A stretch of 38,686 bases of DNA from an uncultured Myxococcales bacterium (GCA_903850505.1 CAINLT010000437.1:1-38686); one strand, 5' to 3'; shown: positions 17,600-25,629, counted from the stretch's first letter. Made by a program: numbers and translations. The notes: generated by a model from the sequence alone, not told the origin.

Positions 17600-18904
17600 A
17601 TGCTGAACGACGCCCATCATCTGCGCGGCAGCTTGACGCTCCCGGGCGACAAGTCGATTTCGCACCGCGCGCTGCTGTTCGCCGCCCTGGGGACGGGGCG
17701 CAGCGTGCTGACCGGCTTGGGCACGGGCGCCGATGTCCTGGGCACCGCGCACTGTCTGCGGCAGCTCGGCGTAGCGATCGCGATCGCGGACGATGTGGCA
17801 CACGTCCATTCACCGGGTTTCAGCGGCTGGCTGACCCCGGCGCACCCGCTGGATTGCGGCAATTCCGGGACGACGATGCGGCTGCTGCTCGGCCTGCTGG
17901 CGGCCCACCCGCGGATGACTGCGCAACTGGATGGCGACGCGTCCCTGCGCAAACGGCCGATGGCGCGCGTCGTCGACCCGCTGGCGACGATGGGCGCGCA
18001 GATCGCTGCGGACCTCGGCCGGCCGCCGTTGCGCGTCGTGGGTCAGACGCTGCATGGGGCGACCCATGTGCTGCCGGTGGCGTCGGCGCAGGTCAAGAGC
18101 GCGCTGTTGCTGGCGGGGCTGTTCGCTGTCGGTGAGACGATTGTCCAGGAGCCGTTGCCGTCGCGCGATCACACGGAGCGGATGCTCGCGGGGCTCGGCG
18201 TGGCGCTGCGCAGCACGGGAACGCAGCACGCGATTGCGGGTCGCGGTCCGGCTGCCCAGCTTCCCGCGCTTGGCGATTTTGCCGTGCCTGGCGACCCGTC
18301 GTCAGCGGCGTTCGCCGTCGTCGCCGCGGTCCTGCACCCCGATGCCGCGATCAACGTCTGCGGCTTCTCGCACAACCCGACCCGCGTCGGTTTTCTGCGC
18401 GCACTGGAGCGGATGGGCGCGCGTGTGGCGATAGCCAATCCTGCGACGGTTGCCGGTGAACCGGTCGGCGATGTCCTCGCGCAAAGTTCGGTGCTGCAGG
18501 CGACTGACATTGCACCCGACGAAGTGCCGTCGCTCATCGACGAGCTGCCGATCCTGGCGCTGGCGGCGGCCGCGGCGCATGGCACGAGCCAGTTTCGCGG
18601 CCTCGCAGAATTGCGCGTCAAGGAATCCGATCGCCTCGCGGCCATCGTGGAACTGTTGACGCTGTTGGGCGTTGCAACGCAGAGTGGCGCGGATTGGCTG
18701 ACGATCGTCGGCAAGGGCAGCGCGGCCGACTTTGCCGCGACGACGGCGTCCTTCCGCCCCGGTCTCGATCACCGCATGGCCATGACCGCTGCTGTCGCCA
18801 ATTTGTGCAGCCCCAGCCGCGTGGCGATGCACGGTTTCGCGGAGGCCGTTGGCAGCTCCTGGCCCGACTTCAACGCGGCCATGGCGCGGCTCTCAGGCGA
18901 TTAG
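17600..18904 (+). CDS. aroA: 3-phosphoshikimate 1-carboxyvinyltransferase (EPSP synthase)
   Basis: This 434-residue enzyme joins phosphoenolpyruvate to shikimate-3-phosphate, the sixth step of the shikimate pathway. Family motifs are clear: LPGDKSISHRALLF (residues 14-27, catalytic Lys18), CGNSGTTMRLLLG (about 86-98), the DELPILA segment with the catalytic Asp, RVKESDRL, and PGLDHRMAM near the end. The GDKSISHR and CGNSGTTMR forms look more like class II (Bacillus/CP4-like) than class I enzymes, a tendency rather than proof. The ATG at 17600 has a strong ribosome-binding site, GGGGAGG at 17591-17597. The stop overlaps that of the convergent PHP-like gene by three bases. AroE is encoded about 2.8 kb downstream. 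Confidence 0.97.
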   Translation: MLNDAHHLRGSLTLPGDKSISHRALLFAALGTGRSVLTGLGTGADVLGTAHCLRQLGVAIAIADDVAHVHSPGFSGWLTPAHPLDCGNSGTTMRLLLGLLAAHPRMTAQLDGDASLRKRPMARVVDPLATMGAQIAADLGRPPLRVVGQTLHGATHVLPVASAQVKSALLLAGLFAVGETIVQEPLPSRDHTERMLAGLGVALRSTGTQHAIAGRGPAAQLPALGDFAVPGDPSSAAFAVVAAVLHPDAAINVCGFSHNPTRVGFLRALERMGARVAIANPATVAGEPVGDVLAQSSVLQATDIAPDEVPSLIDELPILALAAAAAHGTSQFRGLAELRVKESDRLAAIVELLTLLGVATQSGADWLTIVGKGSAADFAATTASFRPGLDHRMAMTAAVANLCSPSRVAMHGFAEAVGSSWPDFNAAMARLSGD

Positions 18905-20220
18905 CGCCGACGGCGACGGCGCTGTTGCTGCTGCTGACCGCGGCCGTGGTTGCCCGACGGCATCTGCGAAAAATCGCGGTTGGGCTGGCCATCTTCGTCG
19001 TGGAAGTAGCTGAGCGCCCAAGCCAGCGAGATGCTGTCCCCTTCGTCGTCTTCTTCTTCCGTCTGGCAAAACAGCAAGTTGATGTGCTGGCGCTCCTGGC
19101 GCAGCTCATCAAACGCCGGCAGCACCATGATGTTCGGATCGGCTCCCTTGGAACGGTTGCCGTTGATGCGATCCAGCTCGATGTCGCTCTTGCCGGAGAA
19201 ACGCAGGAACTTGCGGCCGTCCAGGCCGTACATCGCCGCCACGGGATCAAACGCCGGCTGATTGCCTTCGTCCGACGCGGGCGCGATGCGCCGGCGCAGG
19301 GCTTCGCGGTTCAGGCGATTGCCGCGCGCGTCGCCGGGGCGCTCCAGCGGATCCGAGTACCGGCCGTTCTTGCGCTGGGCCGGACCCTGACGCTGCGGGC
19401 GCTCACTGTGCTGGGCAGCCGGCTGGGACTGCGGCACCGGCGCGTGAATCGGCTGGTTCGTTTGGACCGCGATGGGCTGCGCGATGGGCGCGGCGCGGCG
19501 CGGCTGAAGCGCGTTGTCGGCCCAGGGCGCGCCGATCTCGACGGGCCACACGCGGCCGGAGCGCAAGCCCTCGACCAGCGACTCCTGGCTCGTCGGCGGC
19601 GAGGCAAAAACCGTCGCTACGGTGCCAAACCGCGCCTCACCTGGCGCCGCGCGCGAACCCGCGATGCACGGCAGTCGACCCGCGTACGCGGATTGCAGCG
19701 CGGCATCGTCCAATCCGCCAGCGAGAATGTCGTCGTCGGCCGCGCCTTCGTCGTCCTCGTCGGGCGCGTTGGTGCGCGCCGTCTCCATCGATGTCACGTC
19801 CAGGGCCGCAAGGCCAGCGGGGCGCGCCGGGGCATCGCCTTCAAACGCGCTGGCAATGGCGATGGTGGCGCCACCGCGCTCGGCAAACGCCCGCACCACG
19901 GCATCGGCGGCGTAGGCGTCGGATCCGCTGGCACGCGGCAAAGCCCGCCAGCCTGCGCCGCGATACCAGTCGTCGATCGCGCGCGGAAAGCACACCAGAC
20001 GACCAGCGTCGGTCGCCAATTCCACGCCGGCAAACAGCAGTACGCCGGTTGCGCGGCTGACGTCGGCGGTATCGCCCAACGTCACTGGCTCATCCAGGGC
20101 GATCACCGCGAGGCCATCGAGGCCGTGATCGCGGGCTTGCACCGCAAGCAATTCTGCATCTTGCTGGCCGGCTTCATTGAGCACTGGGCGAACGTGCAGG
20201 TCGATAAGGGCTGGGGTCAC
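18901..20220 (-). CDS. PHP-like protein with lost metal ligands and a Gln/Arg tail
   Basis: A 439-residue protein whose first 260 residues follow the pattern of the PHP (polymerase and histidinol phosphatase) fold: DLHV (7-10) where DLHxH is expected, GLDGLAVIALDEP (33-45) where DHN is expected, GVELATDAGRLVCF (65-78), an AFAERGGATIAIASAF segment (111-126) where a catalytic AHP is expected, and FGTVATVFAS...LRSGRVWP. The His and Asp metal ligands are mostly missing, so it is probably not a phosphoesterase. Residues about 270-335 are Pro/Gln/Arg rich, followed by a second region of unknown fold and a C-terminal run of Gln and Arg. GTG at 20220 has a perfect ribosome-binding site (AGGAG at 20227-20231, six bases away). 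Its function is unknown; the basic tail suggests nucleic-acid binding. Confidence 0.65.
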   Translation of the reverse strand: MTPALIDLHVRPVLNEAGQQDAELLAVQARDHGLDGLAVIALDEPVTLGDTADVSRATGVLLFAGVELATDAGRLVCFPRAIDDWYRGAGWRALPRASGSDAYAADAVVRAFAERGGATIAIASAFEGDAPARPAGLAALDVTSMETARTNAPDEDDEGAADDDILAGGLDDAALQSAYAGRLPCIAGSRAAPGEARFGTVATVFASPPTSQESLVEGLRSGRVWPVEIGAPWADNALQPRRAAPIAQPIAVQTNQPIHAPVPQSQPAAQHSERPQRQGPAQRKNGRYSDPLERPGDARGNRLNREALRRRIAPASDEGNQPAFDPVAAMYGLDGRKFLRFSGKSDIELDRINGNRSKGADPNIMVLPAFDELRQERQHINLLFCQTEEEDDEGDSISLAWALSYFHDEDGQPNRDFSQMPSGNHGRGQQQQQRRRRRR

Positions 20221-20481
20221 TGAAATCTCCTCAGAGGGCAAACGGGCGGAATCGGCAGGCGCGTTGGCGATGATCTGTTTGGGGGGCTTTGCGCTTTTTT
20301 GGCCCAGCCGCGGCGGCGGCTTTCTTGCGGGCGCTCGCGTTCCTGCGGGCGTCTTGGCAAGGCTGTGGGCGATCCTCAACAACAGCTCAGGACGAATCCC
20401 AAGCGCCAACTGTTGAAGTGCGTGCCGTCCGTCCAAGCGCCTTGCGGTTGCCGTCTGCTGGTCATCGCCACCCCCGTAAGT

Positions 20482-20521
20482 CCCGCAGTGTTGCGGTTCC
20501 TGGGGTCCCGCACTGTTGCGG
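20482..20521. repeat. Tandem 25-base hairpin repeats
   Basis: Two consecutive copies of a hairpin with identical 5-base arms: CCGCA (20483-20487) with TGCGG (20492-20496) around GTGT, and CCGCA (20508-20512) with TGCGG (20517-20521) around CTGT. The period is 25 bases and the flanks (CCC before, T or TC after) also repeat. They lie in the leader of the minus-strand PHP-like gene and upstream of ribF. Confidence 0.5.
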
Positions 20522-20704
20522 TCTCGGCAGCGGGCCAGATTGTTCAGGCGGTCCGTTCGTATCCAGGCGGTCGGGGCTTCTTCAGCGCGGTCAGTTGACC
20601 GACTTGCGCTTTCCCCAATTTGCGCCGCCCAATCCTGGGGGCAGCGCCCGTCACGAGCCACAGTGTAACAGAGCCATCGGTTGCGCAAAAGTCCCCTTGT
20701 GCAC

Positions 20705-20729
20705 TTGACGTACGAACCTCTTCAGGTTC
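20705..20729 (+). promoter_or_regulatory. TTGACG element with a perfect hairpin upstream of ribF
   Basis: TTGACG (20705-20710) resembles a -35 box. Four bases on, GAACCT (20714-20719) and AGGTTC (20724-20729) form a perfect 6-base inverted repeat with a CTTC loop, overlapping the spacer before a weak TCCGAT (20728-20733). This could be an operator. No flavin riboswitch was recognised. Confidence 0.35.
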
Positions 20730-20758
20730 CGATCCGCAGCCCGCCCACGCGGGATCAG

Positions 20759-21712
20759 GTGTTGCCAGTGCTGGTCAGTCACGCGCTTCCTCTTCAGCCC
20801 CTCACGCAGCCGTCCGCGGTCGCGTTTGGCAATTTCGACGGCCTCCACATCGGTCACCGTGCCCTTTTGGCGCACCTGCGCGCGGAAGCGGATCGCCTCC
20901 ACGGGCCGCTGATTGTTGTGACGTTTGAGCCACATCCCCTGCGCATCCTGAAGCCGGAGCGGGCGCCCGCGGCGATCGATACGCTCGATGGCAGGCTGGC
21001 TTACCTGACGCTGCTTGGCGTCGATCACGTGTTCATGCTGCATTTTGATGCCGCTCTGGCTGAAGTGCCGGCGGGCGTTTTTGCCCGCGATTGGCTGTGC
21101 GGTCTGCTCAATGGCCGGGCGTTCGCCGTCGGTCCGGAGATGCATTTTGGTCACCTGCGCCACGGCGACGTGAGTCTGCTGCGCGCGATCGCGGAAGAAA
21201 CTGCGGGCCACGTCGAAGTTTTTGGCGGCGTCCTCTGGGACGGCGCGCGTGTGTCGTCGTCGCGCATTCGCCACGCGATTCGGGACGGTGAGGTCGAGCT
21301 CGCAGAACACCTGCTGGCGCGGCCGTTTTGCCTGCGCGGGAACGTCGTCCACGGCGATGCGCGCGGCCGCACGATCGGATTTCCCACCGCCAATCTGGAA
21401 GCGCCCGGCCAGGTGCTGCCCCGGAACGGGATCTACGCCGGCGTGGCGGGCGTCAACGGCGCTTTCCACGATGCGGCGATCAGCATCGGCACGCGGCCGA
21501 CGTTCGATGGCGAAGAGACGCGCACAGAGGCGTATTTGCTGGATTTTTCCGGCGACATCTACGACAAGCCGATGGACCTGCACATCGTCGCGCGGCTGCG
21601 GGACGAGTGGAAATTCGCCGATTTGCCGTCGCTGATCGCGCAGATCAACCAGGACGTCGTCGACACGCGGCGGATCATGGCCGATCGCCGCACGCGCGGG
21701 CTGCAGCCATGA
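20759..21712 (+). CDS. ribF: Bifunctional riboflavin kinase/FAD synthetase
   Basis: This enzyme phosphorylates riboflavin to FMN and adenylates FMN to FAD. The N-terminal adenylyltransferase domain has GNFDG (24-28) and HIGH (30-33), the nucleotidyltransferase motif. The C-terminal kinase domain has GRTIGFPTAN and the RNGIYAG and GTRPTF segments. Starting at GTG 20759 gives 317 residues with GNFDG near residue 24, as in characterised RibF. A second GTG at 20768 has AGG better placed and is also plausible; the frame is open further upstream. Its stop overlaps the aroE start (ATGA), so the two are translationally coupled. Confidence 0.93.
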   Translation: MLPVLVSHALPLQPLTQPSAVAFGNFDGLHIGHRALLAHLRAEADRLHGPLIVVTFEPHPLRILKPERAPAAIDTLDGRLAYLTLLGVDHVFMLHFDAALAEVPAGVFARDWLCGLLNGRAFAVGPEMHFGHLRHGDVSLLRAIAEETAGHVEVFGGVLWDGARVSSSRIRHAIRDGEVELAEHLLARPFCLRGNVVHGDARGRTIGFPTANLEAPGQVLPRNGIYAGVAGVNGAFHDAAISIGTRPTFDGEETRTEAYLLDFSGDIYDKPMDLHIVARLRDEWKFADLPSLIAQINQDVVDTRRIMADRRTRGLQP

Positions 21713-22668
21713 CGGAACCGCTGCGGCTTGGCTTGATCGGAACCGGCATCCAACATTCGCTTTCTCCGCGACTCCATGCCGCGGCGCTGGTTTTGGCGGA
21801 TTTGCCGGGCAGCTACGAGCTGTTTGATTGCGCGGACGCTAGCGCGGCGCAGGCCGTGTTTGCCCGGCTGCGGCGTGGGGAACTCGATGGTGTAAACGTG
21901 ACGACGCCGTTCAAGGCGCTGGCGCTGCAGTCCGCGGACGCGTGGCTGCGGACGGCGCGGCACAAGGCAGGCGTGTTCACGCAGCCGGCCAACACGCTGT
22001 TCATGGAGGATAACCGACTGGTGGCGTCGTCGACCGACGGCCACGGCCTCGTGGCGGCGCTGCTGGGCGCGCAGGTCGATCTGGTGGGCAAGCGCGTGCT
22101 GCTGCTGGGCGCGGGTGGCGCGGCGCAGGCGGTGGCGGCTGAGTTGCTGGCGTTGGGCGCCGACCAGGTGCGCGTGGCCAATCGCACGCCGGATGCTGCT
22201 GCGGCGCTCGTCGATCGCCTGAATACCGTCTGGCCGCGGTCGGCCATCGCGCACGCGTGGGGCGAGTCGCGCGGGCTCGCGGGCGTGGACGTGATCGTGC
22301 ACGCGACCTTGCTCGGTCATGGCCAGCCGCCGACGCCCGACGTCCTCGCCGATCTCGCTGTGCAACTCGGCTGGCTGCCGTGGGAAGCTTGGGCGGCGCG
22401 ACCGCCTCTGCTGGCGGATCTGCTCTACGCCGCCGATCTCACGCCGCTGCAGGCGCTCGCGCAGGCGCGTGGCCTGCCGGTGGACGCGCGGCTGGGCGAG
22501 GCGCCGATCGAGGAAGCGCGGATTCACCCGGAGCGGCGCGAACCCAAAGGGATCCTGCAATATTTTGGTCAAGCGATGCTCGCGCATCAGGCGGCGCGGG
22601 CGTTTCAGCTGTGGACCGGCCAGCGGGTCGACGCGCTGCGGATGCTTGCGGCGATCCTGCCGCGCTGA
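21709..22668 (+). CDS. aroE: Shikimate dehydrogenase
   Basis: This enzyme reduces 3-dehydroshikimate to shikimate with NADPH. At 319 residues it is longer than the usual 270-290. The shikimate-binding start QHSLSP (residues 15-20), catalytic Lys69 in VNVTTPFKA, Asn95, catalytic Asp110 in STDGHG and the NADP loop GAGGAAQA (about 132-139) are all present. NRTP follows the second strand. STDG replaces the common NTDG. The extra length is in the C-terminal half (EAWAARPPLLADLLYAADL and the RREPKG segment). The ATG at 21709 overlaps the ribF stop (ATGA). Pairing with ribF is unusual but gives no obvious pathway link. Confidence 0.95.
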   Translation: MTEPLRLGLIGTGIQHSLSPRLHAAALVLADLPGSYELFDCADASAAQAVFARLRRGELDGVNVTTPFKALALQSADAWLRTARHKAGVFTQPANTLFMEDNRLVASSTDGHGLVAALLGAQVDLVGKRVLLLGAGGAAQAVAAELLALGADQVRVANRTPDAAAALVDRLNTVWPRSAIAHAWGESRGLAGVDVIVHATLLGHGQPPTPDVLADLAVQLGWLPWEAWAARPPLLADLLYAADLTPLQALAQARGLPVDARLGEAPIEEARIHPERREPKGILQYFGQAMLAHQAARAFQLWTGQRVDALRMLAAILPR

Positions 22669-22672
22669 GCTG

Positions 22673-23308
22673 CTACCAGCTGTACATCAGCGTTGCCGAT
22701 GGCAGCGGATACGCACCGTAGAAGCCCGCCTGATCCCACATCACCGTCATTTGCACGTCGACCGCCGCGGAGAAGCCGGGCCGCGCGATCGCGCCGAACT
22801 CGACGCCGAGGCCCAAGCCGACGTGCGCGAAGTAATCGACCGCCGCCTTTTGGTTGACGATGGCCTGACAGTCTGCGGTGAGGCAATTGGCCTGCGCGAC
22901 GCTGATGTTGTTGCTCTGGCTGCGGCTGACCCACACCCCCGTGCTGCCGACGAAGCGCAGCGCGGACGTGGCCGGAAAGAGCGTGCTGCGCGCGGCCTTG
23001 TTCCACATCAGGAGGTAGTCGATGAACGTGAGGCCACCAAAGACGGCGACGTAGTTGCCGCTGTCGGCGATGAGCGGAAAGATGTCCGCCTGCACCGCGA
23101 AGTTGCCGAAGTAGTGGCGGTACGCGATGCCGTTCAGGCCGCCGACGCCAAAGGAGATGCCCAACCCGTGGTGGTTCTGGCTGATGGCCTCTTCATAGCC
23201 CTTGGCGAGGGTGTCGGCAGCGGCGGCGGGGCGCGCGGTCAGGCCCCCGCCCACGATCAAGAGCAAAGCGACGGTCAGGATGCGCGCGTGGCGAAGCAGA
23301 ATCGGCAT
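22673..23308 (-). CDS. Outer-membrane-type protein, paralogue of upstream gene
   Basis: A 211-residue exported protein of unknown function with a signal peptide (cleavage near PAAAADT). It closely resembles its upstream neighbour: both have LFPATSALR or LPATSALR, NN/N-rich then CxxxxxC segments (CLTADC here, CTAQNGC there), a YF-GxGLGxEFGAIxRPG run, a predicted strand ending in W, and finally LYNW/MYSW. The terminal aromatic residue suits an outer-membrane beta barrel. The ATG at 23308 has a perfect AGGAGG ribosome-binding site that overlaps the TAG stop of the upstream gene, so the pair is coupled. The two Cys may form a loop disulphide. Confidence 0.75.
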   Translation of the reverse strand: MPILLRHARILTVALLLIVGGGLTARPAAAADTLAKGYEEAISQNHHGLGISFGVGGLNGIAYRHYFGNFAVQADIFPLIADSGNYVAVFGGLTFIDYLLMWNKAARSTLFPATSALRFVGSTGVWVSRSQSNNISVAQANCLTADCQAIVNQKAAVDYFAHVGLGLGVEFGAIARPGFSAAVDVQMTVMWDQAGFYGAYPLPSATLMYSW

Positions 23309-23317
23309 GGCGACCTC

Positions 23318-24091
23318 CTACCAGTTGTAGAGCACGGCCAGCTGCGGCAGTGGCAAAAGGAATGAAAAACTGCCGTCTTTGAGCGCAGCGGTGAGCACAA
23401 CGTCCAGCGTCATGGACACGCCGGGGCGGTCGATGGCGCCGAATTCAAAGCCGAGTCCCGCGCCACCGTTGAAGTACGAGCTGTTGGTCGTGACGGTTGC
23501 CACGCAGCCGTTCTGCGCGGTGCAAATCGTGTTGTTGAGGATGCCGCCGAGCGGCACGGAGTCGTTGGTGACGCTGCGGTTGAGGAAGTAGCTGAGGCCG
23601 GCGAGGACGCGGAGCGCCGACGTGGCGGGCAGGAGGCCGCGGGTCGGGCCGTGCCACACATGGAGGCGTTGCGCGACCTGCGCGCCGCCGGAGACCAGCG
23701 TCGAGTTGCCGCGGTCCGTGACCACGCCAAAAGCCGCGAGCTGCAGCGAAGTCGCGCCCCACTGCCGGCGATAGGCAAAACCCGCGCCGGTCGAGAAACT
23801 GAGCGTAACGCCGACGCTGTGCACGTTGTTCTCCACGGGCGCAGGCGCCACTTCGGGAGGCGGCTGCGGTGGCTCCGGCTGCGTCGGCGGCAGGGATGCA
23901 GGCGGCGTCGCGGGGGGATCGACGGCGGGCGGCGGGGTCAATCCAGCGCCAGGCGGCGTGGTTGGCTCGGCCGCGGGTTCGTCGGCCCACGTGCGCGCGG
24001 GTGCCAGCGCCAGCAGCAGGAGCGCGGTCAGCGCGCCTCGGGCAAGCGCCGTGCGGCTTCGTTGTACGTGACCCAGCAGGTTGGGGGGCAT
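23318..24091 (-). CDS. Outer-membrane-type protein with Pro-rich N-terminal linker
   Basis: A 257-residue paralogue of the gene at 22673. It has a signal peptide (LALAPARTWA, then DEP), a Pro/Ala/Thr linker of about 55 residues (AAEPTTPPGAG to PPPEVAPAPV), and then the shared barrel-like domain ending in LAVLYNW. The linker is absent from the paralogue. The ATG at 24091 has a GGAG ribosome-binding site. A longer in-frame start exists near 24190, but no signal sequence would follow it. The linker could span peptidoglycan or contact a partner. Co-transcribed with the downstream paralogue. Confidence 0.75.
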   Translation of the reverse strand: MPPNLLGHVQRSRTALARGALTALLLLALAPARTWADEPAAEPTTPPGAGLTPPPAVDPPATPPASLPPTQPEPPQPPPEVAPAPVENNVHSVGVTLSFSTGAGFAYRRQWGATSLQLAAFGVVTDRGNSTLVSGGAQVAQRLHVWHGPTRGLLPATSALRVLAGLSYFLNRSVTNDSVPLGGILNNTICTAQNGCVATVTTNSSYFNGGAGLGFEFGAIDRPGVSMTLDVVLTAALKDGSFSFLLPLPQLAVLYNW

Positions 24092-24186
24092 GGCGAGCTC
24101 CGCTGAAGAACATCCAGGTGTCGGTGCGACGACGCATGTCGTTGCGGTTGCAGGCAGCATAACAACGTCCTGTCTGGTTGTCGCAT

Positions 24187-25470
24187 TCATGGCATTTTTC
24201 GGCCATCCAGCGCATCGATCAGCCGGGAATTCGCCCGCGGCGGTGCGGCGAATTCGTAGAACAGCGCGTCGGGGTGATCGACGTCCAGCAGCGTCGCGTC
24301 AAAGCGTTCGCCCACTGCGATGCGGCCGGTCAGTCCGGCGACCTCGCCCAGCGCGAGCGCGGCGTTGCGGGTCACCGCGCGCAAGGCCTCCGGCGGCGTC
24401 AGGCGCCCCATCAGCACCGCCATCTGCATCGCCAGCGGCAGGTTCGTCGTCATCGACGACCCAGGATTGCAGTCCGTGGCCAGCGCCACGCGCGCACCCG
24501 CATCCACGAGCGCGCGCAGCGGCGCCAGCGGTTCGCGCAGGAAGACCGACGTCAAGGGCAGGCAGACCGCGACGGTTTCCGCCGCCGCCAATCGCGCCAC
24601 ACCCGCGGCGTCCGTGCACAGCAGGTGTTCCACGCTCACCGCGCCGCACGCCACCGCCCACGGCAAGCCGCCCGTGGCCGACAACTCATCCACGTGCGCC
24701 TTCAGCCGCAGCCCCAGCGCCTTGGCGGCCTGCCAGACGCGGTCCGCTTGCGCCACGCTGAAGTAGCCTTGCTCGACGAAGATGTCGCAAAAGTGCACCG
24801 GCACCTCAGACCGCGCCAGCGCCGGCAGGATCTCGTCACACACCAGCGCCACGTAGCCGTCCGGATCCCTGCGCCATTCCAGCGGAATCGCGTGCGTCGG
24901 CATCGCCGTGGCGACAAGCGTCAACCGGCCGGCAAACTGCTGCTGCAGCGCGCCAATAACCGCCAGCGTCTTGAGTTCCGTCGCGAGATCGAGGCCATAG
25001 CCCGTCTTGATCTCGACCACGCGCACTCCCCAGGCCGCCAGTTCCGTCAGGCGCACCGCCGCCAGCGCCGTCAACTCCGCCGGGGAAGCCGCGCGCGTCG
25101 CCGCCACCGTGTGGACGATGCCTCCGCCCGCGGCGGCGATCTCCGCGTACGTCTTGCCCGCCAGCCGCTGGCTGAATTCGTGGCTGCGATCGCCGGCAAA
25201 AACCGCGTGGGTGTGACAGTCAATCCAGCCCGGCGTCACCAGCCGTCCCTCCAGGTCCAGCGCGTCGTCATAGCCCGGCCGCTTGGCGTCGTCCGCCTGC
25301 CCCAGCCATTGCGTGCGCCACTGCGCGCCGTCGTACGCGACAATCGCCTCGCCGTGGGCGAGCCAGCCGAGCGCATCCCATGTGTGCAATGGCCCGCGAT
25401 CTGGGCCTGTCGCGGTGATGAAGTGGCCGTTGCGAAGCAGGATGCGGCGTTGTGGTGTTTTATGCTGCAT
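24187..25470 (-). CDS. hutI: Imidazolonepropionase
   Basis: This enzyme hydrolyses imidazolone-5-propionate to N-formimino-glutamate, the third step of histidine degradation. The 427-residue amidohydrolase has DCHTHAVFAGDRSHEF (metal-binding His86 and His88, Asp93 nearby), AAGGGIVHTV, EIKTGYGL, AHVDE, and ATDCNPGSS, all typical of HutI. The other hut genes are not in the window. The ATG at 25470 is used; AGGA upstream is a modest ribosome-binding site. It is divergent from the VWA lipoprotein gene across a 159-base gap that carries palindromes and a sigma-54-type promoter. The downstream outer-membrane paralogues begin 95 bases beyond its stop. Confidence 0.96.
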   Translation of the reverse strand: MQHKTPQRRILLRNGHFITATGPDRGPLHTWDALGWLAHGEAIVAYDGAQWRTQWLGQADDAKRPGYDDALDLEGRLVTPGWIDCHTHAVFAGDRSHEFSQRLAGKTYAEIAAAGGGIVHTVAATRAASPAELTALAAVRLTELAAWGVRVVEIKTGYGLDLATELKTLAVIGALQQQFAGRLTLVATAMPTHAIPLEWRRDPDGYVALVCDEILPALARSEVPVHFCDIFVEQGYFSVAQADRVWQAAKALGLRLKAHVDELSATGGLPWAVACGAVSVEHLLCTDAAGVARLAAAETVAVCLPLTSVFLREPLAPLRALVDAGARVALATDCNPGSSMTTNLPLAMQMAVLMGRLTPPEALRAVTRNAALALGEVAGLTGRIAVGERFDATLLDVDHPDALFYEFAAPPRANSRLIDALDGRKMP

Positions 25471-25503
25471 GTTGGAAAATCCTACACTCGCGGTGAATGA
25501 AAT

Positions 25504-25519
25504 GTGCCGGTACCGACAC
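25504..25519. promoter_or_regulatory. 16-base near-perfect palindrome in the hutI/VWA gap
   Basis: GTGCCGGTACCGACAC reads as its own reverse complement at 14 of 16 positions. It sits 34 bases upstream of the hutI start and about 43 bases before the sigma-54-type promoter of the VWA gene. It is a plausible operator for either gene. A second, perfect 10-base palindrome follows at 25537. Confidence 0.45.
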
Positions 25520-25536
25520 GAATTCTCTTTGCATTC

Positions 25537-25546
25537 CAAACGTTTG
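25537..25546. promoter_or_regulatory. 10-base perfect palindrome in the hutI/VWA gap
   Basis: CAAACGTTTG, a perfect palindrome, 16 bases upstream of the -24/-12 promoter. Its centre lies about 30 bases from that of the palindrome at 25504, three helical turns. This may be a chance sequence. Confidence 0.35.
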
Positions 25547-25561
25547 CGCAATTGTTCCGAC

Positions 25562-25577
25562 TGGCATGGCTCTTGCA
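25562..25577 (+). promoter_or_regulatory. Sigma-54 type (-24/-12) promoter of the VWA lipoprotein gene
   Basis: TGGCATG, four bases (GCTC), TTGCA: the consensus TGGCACG-N4-TTGC is matched except for one base. The GG at 25563 and GC at 25575 are exactly 12 bases apart, as required. Transcription would start near 25588, leaving a 42-base leader with the ribosome-binding site AGGAGG before the ATG at 25630. Sigma-54 promoters need an activator; the two palindromes upstream are candidate sites. Confidence 0.7.
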
Positions 25578-25629
25578 CCAACCCGGTGGGTCGCCCAGCG
25601 AAAACCGCGGCACTTGCCAGGAGGAACCC

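Larger units (their letters stand above)
20221..20758. other. 538-base gap between the PHP-like gene and ribF
   Basis: No convincing gene was found on either strand. It holds the ribosome-binding site of the PHP-like gene (20227-20231), a tandem hairpin pair (20483-20521), and a TTGACG plus hairpin upstream of ribF (20705-20729). On the minus strand the frame of the PHP-like gene stays open to 20688, and its part nearest the gene has a Lys/Pro-rich stretch. An N-terminal extension or small co-transcribed gene is therefore possible, but unsupported by a start site. Confidence 0.6.

Noticed and set aside
18694..20223. A 509-residue plus-strand open frame opposite the PHP-like gene
   Set aside because: The minus-strand gene has a strong ribosome-binding site and PHP-fold landmarks; the plus frame has none.
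20600..20758. FMN riboswitch upstream of ribF
   Set aside because: The conserved segments of the flavin aptamer were not found; only a simple hairpin is present.
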